From an uncultured Eubacteriales bacterium (GTDB lineage: Bacteria > Bacillota > Clostridia > Oscillospirales > Acutalibacteraceae), in the NCBI GenBank assembly GCA_934454655.1, contig CAKSFK010000002.1:52174-116173 (forward strand): 64,000 nucleotides of DNA, given 5' to 3'. The position numbers and the translations under genes were made by a program. A model generated the notes under the pieces. The model ran no database searches. It was not told the origin of the DNA and worked only from the letters and a program-made list of their open reading frames with translations. The stretch's first letter is position 1. Each line of letters starts with the position of its first letter. Below, one piece after another: positions 16,663 to 25,157 of the stretch.

Positions 16663-17490
16663 TTGGTTGTTTATGCCGATATTTTAATTATACTTAACGT
16701 TGCGGTGGACTATTTTTTACTGCTTGCGACTTCCGGGATCATACAGAGGAAACCTCCTGTATTAAGGCTTATTTTATCGGCGCTTATCGGTGGATTTTCC
16801 TCGCTTTACATATTTATGCCCAAAACCTCGGTTTTAACCGACATAACGTTTAGAATTGCCGTTTGCCTGCTTATGACCCTTTCGGCATTCGGCTTTAGGG
16901 GGACAAAAAGCTTTTTCCGCGCGGCAGGCGCACTGCTTCTTACAACCGTTTGCTACGGCGGAGCAATGACGGCGGTGTGGTATTTGTTCAAACCCGGCGG
17001 AATGGCGGTTATAAACTCGGTTGTATATTTCGGGATTTCGCCGATAGTGCTTATAATAAGCAGTGCGGCGGCATACGCGGCATACATAATTTTTTCCGCA
17101 ATATTTTCAAAAAACGCCCGCTTTGCGGAAAAATGCGATATTATCGTTTCAGCGGGAGATAAAAGTGTAACCGCGTGCGGAATAGTTGACACCGGCAATT
17201 CCCTCAAAGATGTTTTCGGCTCGTCCGACGTAATCATAGCCGACGAAAAATGCGTTGCCGAGCTTTTCGGAAACGAATACCGAAACGACCCGACGCTTAA
17301 GACCCGCTATCGGCTTATGCCGTGCGGCACGGTAGGCGGAGAAACCGCGCTTGACGGATACCGCTGCGACCGCGCGACCGTGTGTGACGGAAAAAAGACC
17401 GTTGTGCTTGAAAAGCCGATACTTGCGATTTCCAAAACAAAAATAAGCGATGGCTGCCGCGCCATTGTTAATCCAAAAATATTTATGTAA
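16663..17490 (+). CDS. spoIIGA: Sigma-E processing peptidase SpoIIGA
   Basis: About 275 aa. SpoIIGA is the mother-cell membrane protease that cleaves pro-sigma-E after septation. It starts VVYADILIILNVAVDYFLLLATS, the usual first membrane helix; five hydrophobic segments fill residues 1-150. The C-terminal aspartic protease domain has GIVDTGNSLKD, where the Asp of D-T-G is the active-site residue of the dimer. No in-frame ATG fits: I choose TTG at 16663 with GGGGCGG five bases upstream. sigE follows after 15 bases. Some family members are 10-30 residues longer. Confidence 0.92.
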   Translation: MVVYADILIILNVAVDYFLLLATSGIIQRKPPVLRLILSALIGGFSSLYIFMPKTSVLTDITFRIAVCLLMTLSAFGFRGTKSFFRAAGALLLTTVCYGGAMTAVWYLFKPGGMAVINSVVYFGISPIVLIISSAAAYAAYIIFSAIFSKNARFAEKCDIIVSAGDKSVTACGIVDTGNSLKDVFGSSDVIIADEKCVAELFGNEYRNDPTLKTRYRLMPCGTVGGETALDGYRCDRATVCDGKKTVVLEKPILAISKTKISDGCRAIVNPKIFM

Positions 17491-17505
17491 CGGGGCGCTG
17501 TTAAA

Positions 17506-18198
17506 ATGAAAATTAAATCTGCTGTTATATTTATTCTCTCAAAGCTCGGCATAATAAAGCCGACTTTTTACATAAACGGACCCGAAACGCTTCCGCCGCC
17601 GCTTACCGCCGCGGAGGAACAGTCACTGCTTTGCTCAAACGAGCAGAGCAACCGCGACAAGCTTATTGTGCATAATCTGCGGTTGGTGGTCTATATAGCC
17701 CGCAAGTTTGATTCGTCCCAAGCAAGTATTGAGGATTTGATATCGATAGGCACGATAGGTCTGATAAAAGCCGTTAACACCTTTTGCCCCGAACGCAATA
17801 TAAAGCTTGCCACATACGCCTCCCGCTGTATTGAAAATGAAATTCTTATGTATTTAAGAAAAAGTTCTTCTTTAAAAAACGAGGTTTCAATTGACGAACC
17901 GCTCAACATCGACTGGGACGGCAACGAACTGCTTTTATCGGATGTACTGGGCAGTGACAGTGACGAAATAGGCAGAGGAATCGAGCAGGAGGACGAAAAA
18001 ATGCTGCTTATGCGGTTTGTTGACGGACTGCCTCCGAGGGAACGCCAGATTATGGAGATGAGGTTTGGTATGAACGGTTACGGCGAATATACGCAAAAGG
18101 ATGTTGCGGATACGCTGGGCATCTCGCAATCGTACATATCAAGGCTTGAAAAAAGAATTATAGGCAAGCTGAAAAAACAAATCGAAAAAGCAGTTTAA
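17506..18198 (+). CDS. sigE: RNA polymerase sporulation sigma factor SigE (pro-form)
   Basis: 230 aa. The first 30 residues (MKIKSAVIFILSKLGI and on) form the hydrophobic, basic pro-sequence removed by SpoIIGA. Region 2 reads NRDKLIVHNLRLVVYIARKFD and SIEDLISIGTIGLIKAVNTFCPERNIKLATYASRCIENEILMYLR split across 2.1-2.4; region 4.2 has YTQKDVADTLGISQSYISRLEKRI. It directs early mother-cell gene expression. sigG, commonly the next gene in Clostridia and Bacilli, is not next here. Confidence 0.96.
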   Translation: MKIKSAVIFILSKLGIIKPTFYINGPETLPPPLTAAEEQSLLCSNEQSNRDKLIVHNLRLVVYIARKFDSSQASIEDLISIGTIGLIKAVNTFCPERNIKLATYASRCIENEILMYLRKSSSLKNEVSIDEPLNIDWDGNELLLSDVLGSDSDEIGRGIEQEDEKMLLMRFVDGLPPRERQIMEMRFGMNGYGEYTQKDVADTLGISQSYISRLEKRIIGKLKKQIEKAV

Positions 18199-18201
18199 CT
18201 C

Positions 18202-18230
18202 TTGAAATACCAAAGCCTTAATGTTATAAT
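18202..18230 (+). promoter_or_regulatory. Sigma-A-type promoter for the zinc-ribbon membrane protein
   Basis: TTGAAA (18202-18207) and TATAAT (18225-18230) with a 17-base spacer, directly after the sigE stop. The leader includes a CGCCCG/CGGGCG hairpin before GGAG. The downstream gene is therefore likely transcribed apart from sigE. Confidence 0.7.
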
Positions 18231-18290
18231 ATTCTCAGTTAATAAACGCCCGACAGCATTTGCGCGCGGGCGAAAGAACGGAGAATTAAA

Positions 18291-18854
18291 ATGTCTTTTT
18301 GTAACAATTGCGGCAAACAACTCAGTGACGAAGATAAATTCTGTCCCTCCTGCGGAAAACCCGTCGAGCCGGTAACGGGCGGCAATGCCCCCACCGACGG
18401 CGAACAGGCAGGCACAAACGGGGCAACACCCGATTTTTCATGCAGCAGTACCTCATTTGAAGATTTCACAAGTGCGGCGGATAAAACCGATGAATTCGAC
18501 GCCGCCGACATACGCGACAATAAGGTCTATGCTATCTTGTCCTACATAGGCATTTTGGTTTTAGTGCCGTTGATTGCCGCACCCAATTCAAAATTTGCAC
18601 GTTTCCACGCAAATCAGGGGCTGGTGCTTTTAATCGGTGAAATTGCATTCAATATTGTAAGAACCGTTTTACTTTCGGTATTAAAGATTTCGTTGAGATT
18701 CAGTATTCTCTCGGTCTTATATTCGGTTATAAGCATTGTTACGGGAATTTTAAACCTTATTTTTGCGGTGTTCGCAATTATCGGAATTATATATGCTGCA
18801 CAGGGTAAGGCAAAAGAGCTTCCCATTGTAAGCAAGATAAATCTTCTAAAATAA
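18291..18854 (+). CDS. Zinc-ribbon membrane protein, DUF4870-like
   Basis: 187 aa. An N-terminal zinc ribbon (CNNCGKQ and CPSCGKP, residues 4-25) is followed by a flexible acidic region to residue 75. Three to four membrane helices come next. YAILSYIGILVLVPLIAAP and FARFHANQGLVLLI are the hallmark of DUF4870/YtcA-type small membrane proteins. No function is established for the family. GGAG lies eight bases before the ATG. The own promoter and position after sigE do not by themselves prove a sporulation role. Confidence 0.75.
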   Translation: MSFCNNCGKQLSDEDKFCPSCGKPVEPVTGGNAPTDGEQAGTNGATPDFSCSSTSFEDFTSAADKTDEFDAADIRDNKVYAILSYIGILVLVPLIAAPNSKFARFHANQGLVLLIGEIAFNIVRTVLLSVLKISLRFSILSVLYSVISIVTGILNLIFAVFAIIGIIYAAQGKAKELPIVSKINLLK

Positions 18855-18864
18855 TGTCTACTGA

Positions 18865-19103
18865 ATAATTGCATTAGCAAATGCAATTATATAAAATCGA
18901 GTTTAAAATCTCGATTTTATGGGTCAAAGCCTTTGTTTTGACCGTCAGTATCCATTGATTGTCGCCTGATTTTAAAAAGAATCAAAATGTGATTCTTTTT
19001 AAAGTGCAAGGTTTTTTCGCAAATTTGCGCAAAAACCTTGCGCCTGAACAATTCAAAAGTTTACACCAACATGCTCGGGTTAAGGTGCTTTTGAATTGTT
19101 CAG
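18865..19103. repeat. Array of six consecutive perfect hairpins
   Basis: Between the zinc-ribbon gene and the convergent clpE-like gene almost every base is in a stem. Stems: 18865-18875/18880-18890 (11 bp); 18891-18901/18910-18920 (11 bp); 18922-18928/18937-18943 (7 bp); 18971-18984/18990-19003 (14 bp); 19006-19016/19031-19041 (11 bp, with a second palindrome 19018-19029 in its loop); 19044-19059/19088-19103 (16 bp). All are perfect Watson-Crick. The stems differ in sequence, so this is not a tandem repeat. No open frame with a ribosome binding site is present. Confidence 0.85.
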
Positions 19104-19129
19104 CAGGCATTAAAATAATCTAAAACCTA

Positions 19130-19169
19130 AACCCCCTGTCTGCCCGTGTTATCGGGCAGGCAGGGGGTT
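19130..19169. terminator. Bidirectional terminator
   Basis: AACCCCCTGTCTGCCCG (19130-19146) pairs with CGGGCAGGCAGGGGGTT (19153-19169) around six bases, one mismatch. TTGTTTTATTA follows on the plus strand and TTTAGGTTTT on the minus strand. It serves the clpE-like gene, which ends at 19176. Confidence 0.85.
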
Positions 19170-19175
19170 GTTTTA

Positions 19176-21473
19176 TTATCGGGCTTTTTCCGTTTCAATT
19201 TTAATTTCACCGTGCGCCGTTGCCTTAAGCGATTTAACGGTTCCATCACCGCTGTCAACAATAATATCAACCAATCGGTTTTCAATTTCACGGCGTATGA
19301 TATTACGCAGTTCGCGCGCTCCGCGTTTGCCGTTTCCGCATTTTTCCGCAAGATAGGTGCAAACGCTTTCGTCATACTCAAAATCAATAAGTCTTTCTTT
19401 AAGCGCCTCCTTAAGCTCATCAAGCATAAGCGCGGAAATTTTAGCCAGTGACTCGGCACTGAGCGGAGAAAAGACCACTATCTCATCCACACGCGCAATA
19501 AACTCGGGGCGCAAAAAGCTTTCAAGCGCCTTTAAGGCTTTTTCCTTTGAAGCGTCCGCCTGTGTTTTGCCGAAGCCCAAAAGATTTTCGGTGCGCTCAC
19601 TGCCGGCGTTCGAGGTCATAACAATTATTGTGTTTTCAAAGTTAACGGTTCTGCCCTGCGCGTCGGTTATTCTGCCCTCGTCCAGAATCTGTAAAAGAAC
19701 GTTAAGCACGTCGGGATGCGCTTTTTCAATTTCATCGAACAAGACCACCGAGTATGGCTTGCGCCTTACCTTTTCGGTAAGCTGACCCGCCTCGTCATAC
19801 CCGACGTATCCGGGAGGCGCGCCTATTATTCTTGAAACCGAGTGTTTTTCCATAAATTCGGACATATCAAGGCGTATAAGCGTTTCGGGAGTATCAAAAA
19901 GCTGTTCGGACAGCACCTTTACAAGCTCGGTCTTACCGACGCCCGTTGGCCCTACAAATATGAACGAAGCAGGCCTGTGCAGGTTGTTTGTGTGTACCCT
20001 TGCACGCTTAACGGCAGACGCCACAAGCCGAGTCGCCTCATTTTGCCCTATTATTTTTGCGTTAAGCGCGTCCTCAAGTCCCGCAAGCTTTTTAAGGTCG
20101 CTTTCCTGAACCTTGGAAGCGGGTATACCCGTCCACAGTTCTATAACCTTTGCAATATCGCCGTCGGTAACGGTAGCGTGTGACGCAGGCTCATACAGTC
20201 CCGCTGCAATACTTTTGTATTTTTCAAGCTCGGATTTAACCAATGCCTGTTTTTCGTAATCGGGATTTTCAACATTATTTTCAAGTTCTTCAAGCTCAAC
20301 GGAATATTCGCCGATCTTCTTATTTGCGGTGTAAAGCTCGTCCACCGCCTTATTTGCAAGGCTGGCACAGGCGCACGCCTCGTCAAGCAGGTCTATTGCC
20401 TTATCGGGCAAATATCTGTCGGTAACATAACGTTCGGAAAGCAGAACGGCTTTTTTAACAATATCATCGGGAACCGTAACGTTATGAAAGCCCTCATAGT
20501 AGCCTTTAACGCCCATAAGCACCTTTTGCGCGTCGGCAACCGAGGGTTCTTCAACCGTTACGGGCTGGAAACGGCGTTCAAGAGCCGCGTCCTTTTCAAT
20601 ATACTTGCGGTACTCCCTGAAGGTCGTAGCGCCTATAACCTGTATTTCCCCGCGTGAAAGCGCGGGCTTTAAAATGTTTGCGGCATTCATTGAGCCTTCG
20701 GCGGAATCCCCCGCACCTACAAGGTTATGAATTTCGTCAATAAACAGTATTATATTCCCGGCAGACTTGACCTCGTCTATAAGTCCCTTAACGCGGCTTT
20801 CAAACTGACCGCGGAACTGCGTACCCGCAACAAGCCCCGTAAGGTCAAGCAGATATATTTCCTTGTCAAGCAGTCTTGCGGGTGCGTCGCCGCTTGCAAT
20901 CCTCTGCGCGAGTCCCTCGGCAATCGCGGTTTTACCGACACCCGGCTCACCGATAAGGCACGGGTTGTTTTTTGTGCGGCGGGAGAGTATCTGTATTGTT
21001 CTGTAAAGCTCTTTATCCCTGCCGACAATAAGGTCTGTTTTGCCCTCTCTTGCCTTTTCGGTAAGATTTGTGCAGTACTGCTCCATAAAGCGGCGGCGTT
21101 TCTTTTTGGGCTTTTTATCCCCCTTTTCCTTTACCTCGCCGCCTTCCTCCTTTTCGCTTCCCGCATTGCCGAAAAGCTTGTTGAAAAGCGGTATTGCGGG
21201 TGCTGTTCCGAGGTCGAACGTTTCATCGTTAAGGGCGGCGTCGTCCGCCGTGTCGCTTTCCTCATCAAGCGCCATAAGGTCCATAAACTGATTGCTCATC
21301 TGCTCTATGTCCTCATCGGACAGGTTCATTTTTTTAAGCATATTATCAATCGGTTTTATACCCAGTTCCTTTGCACACACAAGGCAAAGTCCCTCCGGCT
21401 CGGAGTTTGGGTTTGTCGCGTCCGACAGAAAAACCACTGCCGGGCGTTTTTTACATTTTGAACAAAGCTTCAT
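19176..21473 (-). CDS. ClpE-like AAA+ unfoldase with N-terminal zinc finger
   Basis: 765 aa. The N terminus carries C4, C7, C30 and C33 as two CxxC pairs, the zinc finger that replaces the usual Clp N-domain in ClpE. An acidic linker (60-130) follows. The first AAA+ module has GEPGVGKTA at about 174-182 and FIDEIHNLVGAGD; the second has GPTGVGKTE, FDEIEKAHPDV and the C-terminal D2 domain with GNGKRGARELRN. With ClpP it would unfold damaged proteins. GGAG precedes the ATG by seven bases. I see no CtsR-type heptads nearby. A ClpC assignment is possible, but the Clp_N repeats are absent. Confidence 0.85.
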   Translation of the reverse strand: MKLCSKCKKRPAVVFLSDATNPNSEPEGLCLVCAKELGIKPIDNMLKKMNLSDEDIEQMSNQFMDLMALDEESDTADDAALNDETFDLGTAPAIPLFNKLFGNAGSEKEEGGEVKEKGDKKPKKKRRRFMEQYCTNLTEKAREGKTDLIVGRDKELYRTIQILSRRTKNNPCLIGEPGVGKTAIAEGLAQRIASGDAPARLLDKEIYLLDLTGLVAGTQFRGQFESRVKGLIDEVKSAGNIILFIDEIHNLVGAGDSAEGSMNAANILKPALSRGEIQVIGATTFREYRKYIEKDAALERRFQPVTVEEPSVADAQKVLMGVKGYYEGFHNVTVPDDIVKKAVLLSERYVTDRYLPDKAIDLLDEACACASLANKAVDELYTANKKIGEYSVELEELENNVENPDYEKQALVKSELEKYKSIAAGLYEPASHATVTDGDIAKVIELWTGIPASKVQESDLKKLAGLEDALNAKIIGQNEATRLVASAVKRARVHTNNLHRPASFIFVGPTGVGKTELVKVLSEQLFDTPETLIRLDMSEFMEKHSVSRIIGAPPGYVGYDEAGQLTEKVRRKPYSVVLFDEIEKAHPDVLNVLLQILDEGRITDAQGRTVNFENTIIVMTSNAGSERTENLLGFGKTQADASKEKALKALESFLRPEFIARVDEIVVFSPLSAESLAKISALMLDELKEALKERLIDFEYDESVCTYLAEKCGNGKRGARELRNIIRREIENRLVDIIVDSGDGTVKSLKATAHGEIKIETEKAR

Positions 21474-21519
21474 TTTGTATCTCCATTCCGCCGCATTTGT
21501 GCGGGTCTGTCAAATTGTT

Positions 21520-22203
21520 TTATATATATTTCCCTGCAAGCACACCGAAAAACCACGAATTTTTCATATTCTCGCTTGTAAATATCCATATGCCGTTTTG
21601 CGTAAACGATACCGCAAGGGCAACGGCGCTGCACAAAAGCAGCGCAGCAATTATTCCTTTAGGCAAGCCGACAACAGCGCCGAGAAGCCTGTTAAGCTTT
21701 CCTACAAGGCTGATGCTGAACAACCTGTTTATGAATTTTGCAAGTATTTTAACAATGAAAATAAATACCGCCATTAAAACCACGCCGAACATAAGCGACA
21801 AAAATTTCACCGCCACCGGCTTAACAACGCGCTGCGAAATGCCCTCGGCGGCATCCTGCGCAGTGTTGCCGGCATTTTCGGCTATTCCGGTCTCAATTTT
21901 TTCCTTCGAAACACCCAGTTTGTCGGAATGTTTTTTCACAATATCCGGCAGGGCGTTCCACGCGGCTTCGGTCGCATTTTGCGAGGAATCCTTAAGCGCG
22001 GTATCAAGCGTCGAAACAAAGGACGGCTCTATTATTTTATCATATGTAGCCTGCGAAAGTGGTGTACTTATTGTAAACGTTAATAAAATCGCGGCAATAA
22101 ATCCAACAAGTTCAATTGCAACGCGGGCAAAACCGCGCCGTGCAGAAATTACAACCTCTATAATAATAACAGCCGCAATAATCAAATCAAGAATTATTCC
22201 CAT
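21520..22203 (-). CDS. CvpA family membrane protein
   Basis: About 227 aa with four hydrophobic helices. The opening IILDLIIAAVIIIEVVISARRGFARVAIELVGFIAAILLTF is that of CvpA/YshB proteins, and NRLFSISLVGKLNRLLGAVVGLPKGIIAALLL matches the second half. A central extracytoplasmic segment (about 70-125) is hydrophilic. CvpA proteins affect envelope integrity or colicin V production in some bacteria; the molecular role is unclear. The second ATG at 22203 is chosen, seven bases after AAGGAG; the first leaves one base. Confidence 0.8.
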   Translation of the reverse strand: MGIILDLIIAAVIIIEVVISARRGFARVAIELVGFIAAILLTFTISTPLSQATYDKIIEPSFVSTLDTALKDSSQNATEAAWNALPDIVKKHSDKLGVSKEKIETGIAENAGNTAQDAAEGISQRVVKPVAVKFLSLMFGVVLMAVFIFIVKILAKFINRLFSISLVGKLNRLLGAVVGLPKGIIAALLLCSAVALAVSFTQNGIWIFTSENMKNSWFFGVLAGKYI

Positions 22204-22291
22204 TTTCATTCTCCTTTAAATTTTGCGGAACTCCGGCCCCGCAAAGACAACAGGTAAAAATATGTCCGACGCCTCTCACAGCGAGCCCGTA

Positions 22292-23584
22292 TTATTCCCG
22301 TTTACCTAAAGTAATCTCATCAATTCGGTTGTCGGTTATAACCGCCGCCCTGTTTGTGCCTGTAACCGCAAGCCTTTGCGCGCCGAAGCCGCAATCGGCT
22401 TCCCTTAAAGTTTCGCCCTTTTCGGAAAGAATACGGCACACCGTATCGCTTATACAATAAATATGCCCGCCGGACAGCTCAATATCACTTATAATACCCT
22501 TAAATTCAAATTCGCTCTTAAGCTGACCCTTTGCACCGAAAACGGCTATTCTGTTATCCGTTCTGTCGCTCTCGCGGTTAAACACCGCGCAGGCGCCGCC
22601 GTCGCCTATTCGGAACATTGCGGCGGCGTAATCGTTTTTATATTCGCTTTTTTTATAGCCCGACCATGAAACAAACAAAACCGAGTTTGAGAAAACCGCC
22701 GAAAAGCCGTAATTTTTCAAATTATCAATGCTGTATATCGGAGTGCCATCAAAGCTTTCGCTGTATTTCGGCGTTGCGGAGTCAAATTCCAGCACGCATA
22801 TTTTTGAGGAGAACCTGCCCGACGCCGCGCCGAAGGTTGAGACCGCAAGCTTTTTGCCGTTGGGCGACAGGCAAACGTTATTCACCGTATCGGAAGAGGA
22901 AAACCATTCGTAAATCTTTTTGTTATACTTGCTGTATACCGTAACCACCGAGGCATATGATTCCGACCTCGTCGCCACGGCGTACACCCCCGAATCCGAT
23001 ATGCAGGCGGTTATTATATCGTTATCGGTCTTAACGGTGGCTTTTTTTGCCCTCAGGTTGTAAATTATTGCCTCATCACCGCCCTGCGAAAACACCAGCG
23101 CCCTTGTTTTGGAGGTTTTAAGCACCGGGTTTTCCGCGCCGTGCGCGACGGAGTAAATCTTTTTGCCGGACGAAGAAAACGCACTGATTTCGGTGTTTGT
23201 TAAAACATAATAATAAAGTCCCCTTGATACCGCGTTAAGCGTTTCGCCGCCGCTGAGTTCCTCGGGATAACTTCCCGAACCCAAAACAGCCGTAAGATTT
23301 CCGATGTTCTCGGCAATCGAAACCGGCAGAATAAGGTGCAGAATAACCGCCGCGGCAGCTGCCAATGCAGCCGTGGACAGCAAGATGCGTACGCGGCGCT
23401 GTCTTTCAAGCTTTTTACCCTTTACAACGCGCATAGCGCCTTTTTCTTCGCGCGGCACAGATGTCTTTTTGCCGCCGTGGGTCATCTCGATATTTTCGTC
23501 CGCTGCCGCCGCAGCCCTGTGTTTTATGCGGGGTCTTACGGCATTTTTAAAGCGGTTGACCTTTCTTTTTTTGTATTGCGGCAA
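22292..23584 (-). CDS. DUF5711 protein: single-pass membrane protein with beta-propeller-like ectodomain
   Basis: About 430 aa. A very basic cytoplasmic N terminus (many Lys/Arg, residues 1-60) precedes one membrane helix (ILLSTAALAAAAAVILHLIL). The outer part is about 340 residues of short strands with repeated phrases such as GLYYYVLTNTEISAFSSSGKKIYS and LSPNGKKLAVSTFG, as in WD40-like propellers. Clostridial members are grouped as DUF5711 without known function. The TTG at 23584 has GAGG eight bases upstream and is preferred over GTG at 23593, which lies on top of the binding site. It precedes cvpA by 88 bases. Confidence 0.7.
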   Translation of the reverse strand: MPQYKKRKVNRFKNAVRPRIKHRAAAAADENIEMTHGGKKTSVPREEKGAMRVVKGKKLERQRRVRILLSTAALAAAAAVILHLILPVSIAENIGNLTAVLGSGSYPEELSGGETLNAVSRGLYYYVLTNTEISAFSSSGKKIYSVAHGAENPVLKTSKTRALVFSQGGDEAIIYNLRAKKATVKTDNDIITACISDSGVYAVATRSESYASVVTVYSKYNKKIYEWFSSSDTVNNVCLSPNGKKLAVSTFGAASGRFSSKICVLEFDSATPKYSESFDGTPIYSIDNLKNYGFSAVFSNSVLFVSWSGYKKSEYKNDYAAAMFRIGDGGACAVFNRESDRTDNRIAVFGAKGQLKSEFEFKGIISDIELSGGHIYCISDTVCRILSEKGETLREADCGFGAQRLAVTGTNRAAVITDNRIDEITLGKRE

Positions 23585-23598
23585 TTTTTTCACCTCTG

Positions 23599-24333
23599 TT
23601 AATACAGTACTTTATGAAGAAACAGTCCCTGCGGCGGCGCAGTGTCGCCCGCAAGTGTTCTGTCGCCCAGCTCAAATATGCGGCTGTCATCCGGCGGCAG
23701 GCAGCGCCCGTCCGACACGGCAACCGCCGTTCCGGTAATAATTCTTACCATATTGTAAAGAAAACCGTCAGCGGTTATTTCAAGCGTTATAATATCGCCG
23801 TCTTTTCCGATTTTACAATCGCTCACGGTTCTTACGGTGTCCTCAACCGTTCTTCCTGAGGATGAAAACGCCGCAAAATCGTGCGTGCCGACAATCTGCT
23901 TTAAAAACTCATTCATTTTAAAAATGTCCAGCGACCTTTCTATCTGCCAGGAATAACGCGATAAAAACGGGTCGCGCAAACCGCTGTTGTAAATGCGGTA
24001 GATATATGTTTTGCCCTTGCTTTTATACCTTGCGTGAAAATCTCCCTGTACCTGTTTTACCCCAAGAACCGCGATATCCCGCGGCAATAACGAGTTAAGG
24101 CCCTTTAAAAAGGCGTTTTCGGGAAATTTATCCTCACAGTCAAGGTGACAGCAAAACTCTTCGGCGTGTACCCCCGCGTCTGTACGGCTGCAGCCTGTAA
24201 CGCCCACACGCCTGCCCATAAGCTTTTCGAGTGCGTTTTGCAGTGTTTCCTGCACGGTGACACCGTTTGGCTGAACCTGCCAGCCGTGGTAATCCGTGCC
24301 GTCATATGAAATTGTAAGTAACATACGTTTCAC
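23599..24333 (-). CDS. truA: tRNA pseudouridine(38-40) synthase
   Basis: 244 aa. TruA modifies positions 38-40 in the anticodon arm of many tRNAs. TISYDGTDYHGWQVQPNGVTVQE opens the fold and the catalytic Asp is in GCSRTDAGVHA near residue 53; FLYNMVRIITGTAV closes it. The GTG start at 24333 has AAGGGG nine bases before; the ATG three codons on would be too far. It follows ecfT by 17 bases in the usual ecfA1-ecfA2-ecfT-truA order. Confidence 0.95.
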   Translation of the reverse strand: MKRMLLTISYDGTDYHGWQVQPNGVTVQETLQNALEKLMGRRVGVTGCSRTDAGVHAEEFCCHLDCEDKFPENAFLKGLNSLLPRDIAVLGVKQVQGDFHARYKSKGKTYIYRIYNSGLRDPFLSRYSWQIERSLDIFKMNEFLKQIVGTHDFAAFSSSGRTVEDTVRTVSDCKIGKDGDIITLEITADGFLYNMVRIITGTAVAVSDGRCLPPDDSRIFELGDRTLAGDTAPPQGLFLHKVLY

Positions 24334-24350
24334 GGCACAACGCCCCTTTT

Positions 24351-25157
24351 TCAGAAAATAAAGTTAAGAGCAATTATTCCGCCGCATATAACCGCGGAAA
24401 CGGCGCACACGGCGCAGTCCAACCCTTTTATGTGCATACGTTTCATACGGGTTCTCCCCTCGCCGCCGCTGTAACAACGGCACTCCATTGCCTCAGCCAG
24501 CTCATACGCTCGCCGCACCGCAGAAATAAGCAGCGGTATAAGCACGGGTATAAGCGCCTTGACGCGCTCTCTTAAATTGCCGTTTTCAAGGTCCGCTCCC
24601 CTTGCCTTTTGCGCGTTCATTATCTTTTCCGCCTCTTCCGTGAGGGTGGGTATAAATCTCAGCGCTATTGTCATCATCATAGCAAGCGTATGAACCGCGG
24701 ATTTAAGACCTACATATTTAAGCGGACTCAAAAGGCTTTCAATTGCGTCGGTCAGGTCGTTCGGCGTTGTGGTATATGTCAGCGCGCCGCTTATGCAGAT
24801 AAGCAGCACAATACGCACCGCCATAAACACCGCGCGGTAAACGCCGCCGGTGGTGACGGTGAGCCTCCAAACCGCAAGCAGGGTTTCCCCCTCGCCGTAA
24901 AACAGGTTTATAACTGCGGTGAACAAAAGCACCGGCCAGATTGCCTTCATATTTTTTAAATAAAGCCTGAATGGCACTTTTGTTGCAAGCAAAACCCCCG
25001 CAACAGACGCAGCCGCAAACGCGAGCGCCGCCGCGTTTTTAGCAAGGAATATAAAAACTATAAACAAAATAAGCAGTACTATTTTAACGCGCGGATCTGT
25101 CCTATGCACAGGCGAGCGGCTTTCGTAATACTGTCCGAACGTAATATCCCTAAGCAT
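24351..25157 (-). CDS. ecfT: ECF transporter transmembrane component EcfT
   Basis: 268 aa, five to six membrane helices. EcfT couples the two ATPases to vitamin- or metal-binding S components in energy-coupling-factor transporters. The N terminus GQYYESRSPVHRTDPRVKIVLL is typical. The coupling helices carry the two Ala-Arg-Gly-type motifs, seen as NAQKARGADLENG and LAEAMECRCYSGGEGR. The start overlaps ecfA2 by eight bases. No S component gene is in the window, so this is a shared (group II) module. Confidence 0.94.
   Translation of the reverse strand: MLRDITFGQYYESRSPVHRTDPRVKIVLLILFIVFIFLAKNAAALAFAAASVAGVLLATKVPFRLYLKNMKAIWPVLLFTAVINLFYGEGETLLAVWRLTVTTGGVYRAVFMAVRIVLLICISGALTYTTTPNDLTDAIESLLSPLKYVGLKSAVHTLAMMMTIALRFIPTLTEEAEKIMNAQKARGADLENGNLRERVKALIPVLIPLLISAVRRAYELAEAMECRCYSGGEGRTRMKRMHIKGLDCAVCAVSAVICGGIIALNFIF

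Noticed and set aside
18865..19103. CRISPR array or tandem repeat
   Set aside because: The hairpins differ in sequence and length; there are no equal-length direct repeats with spacers.
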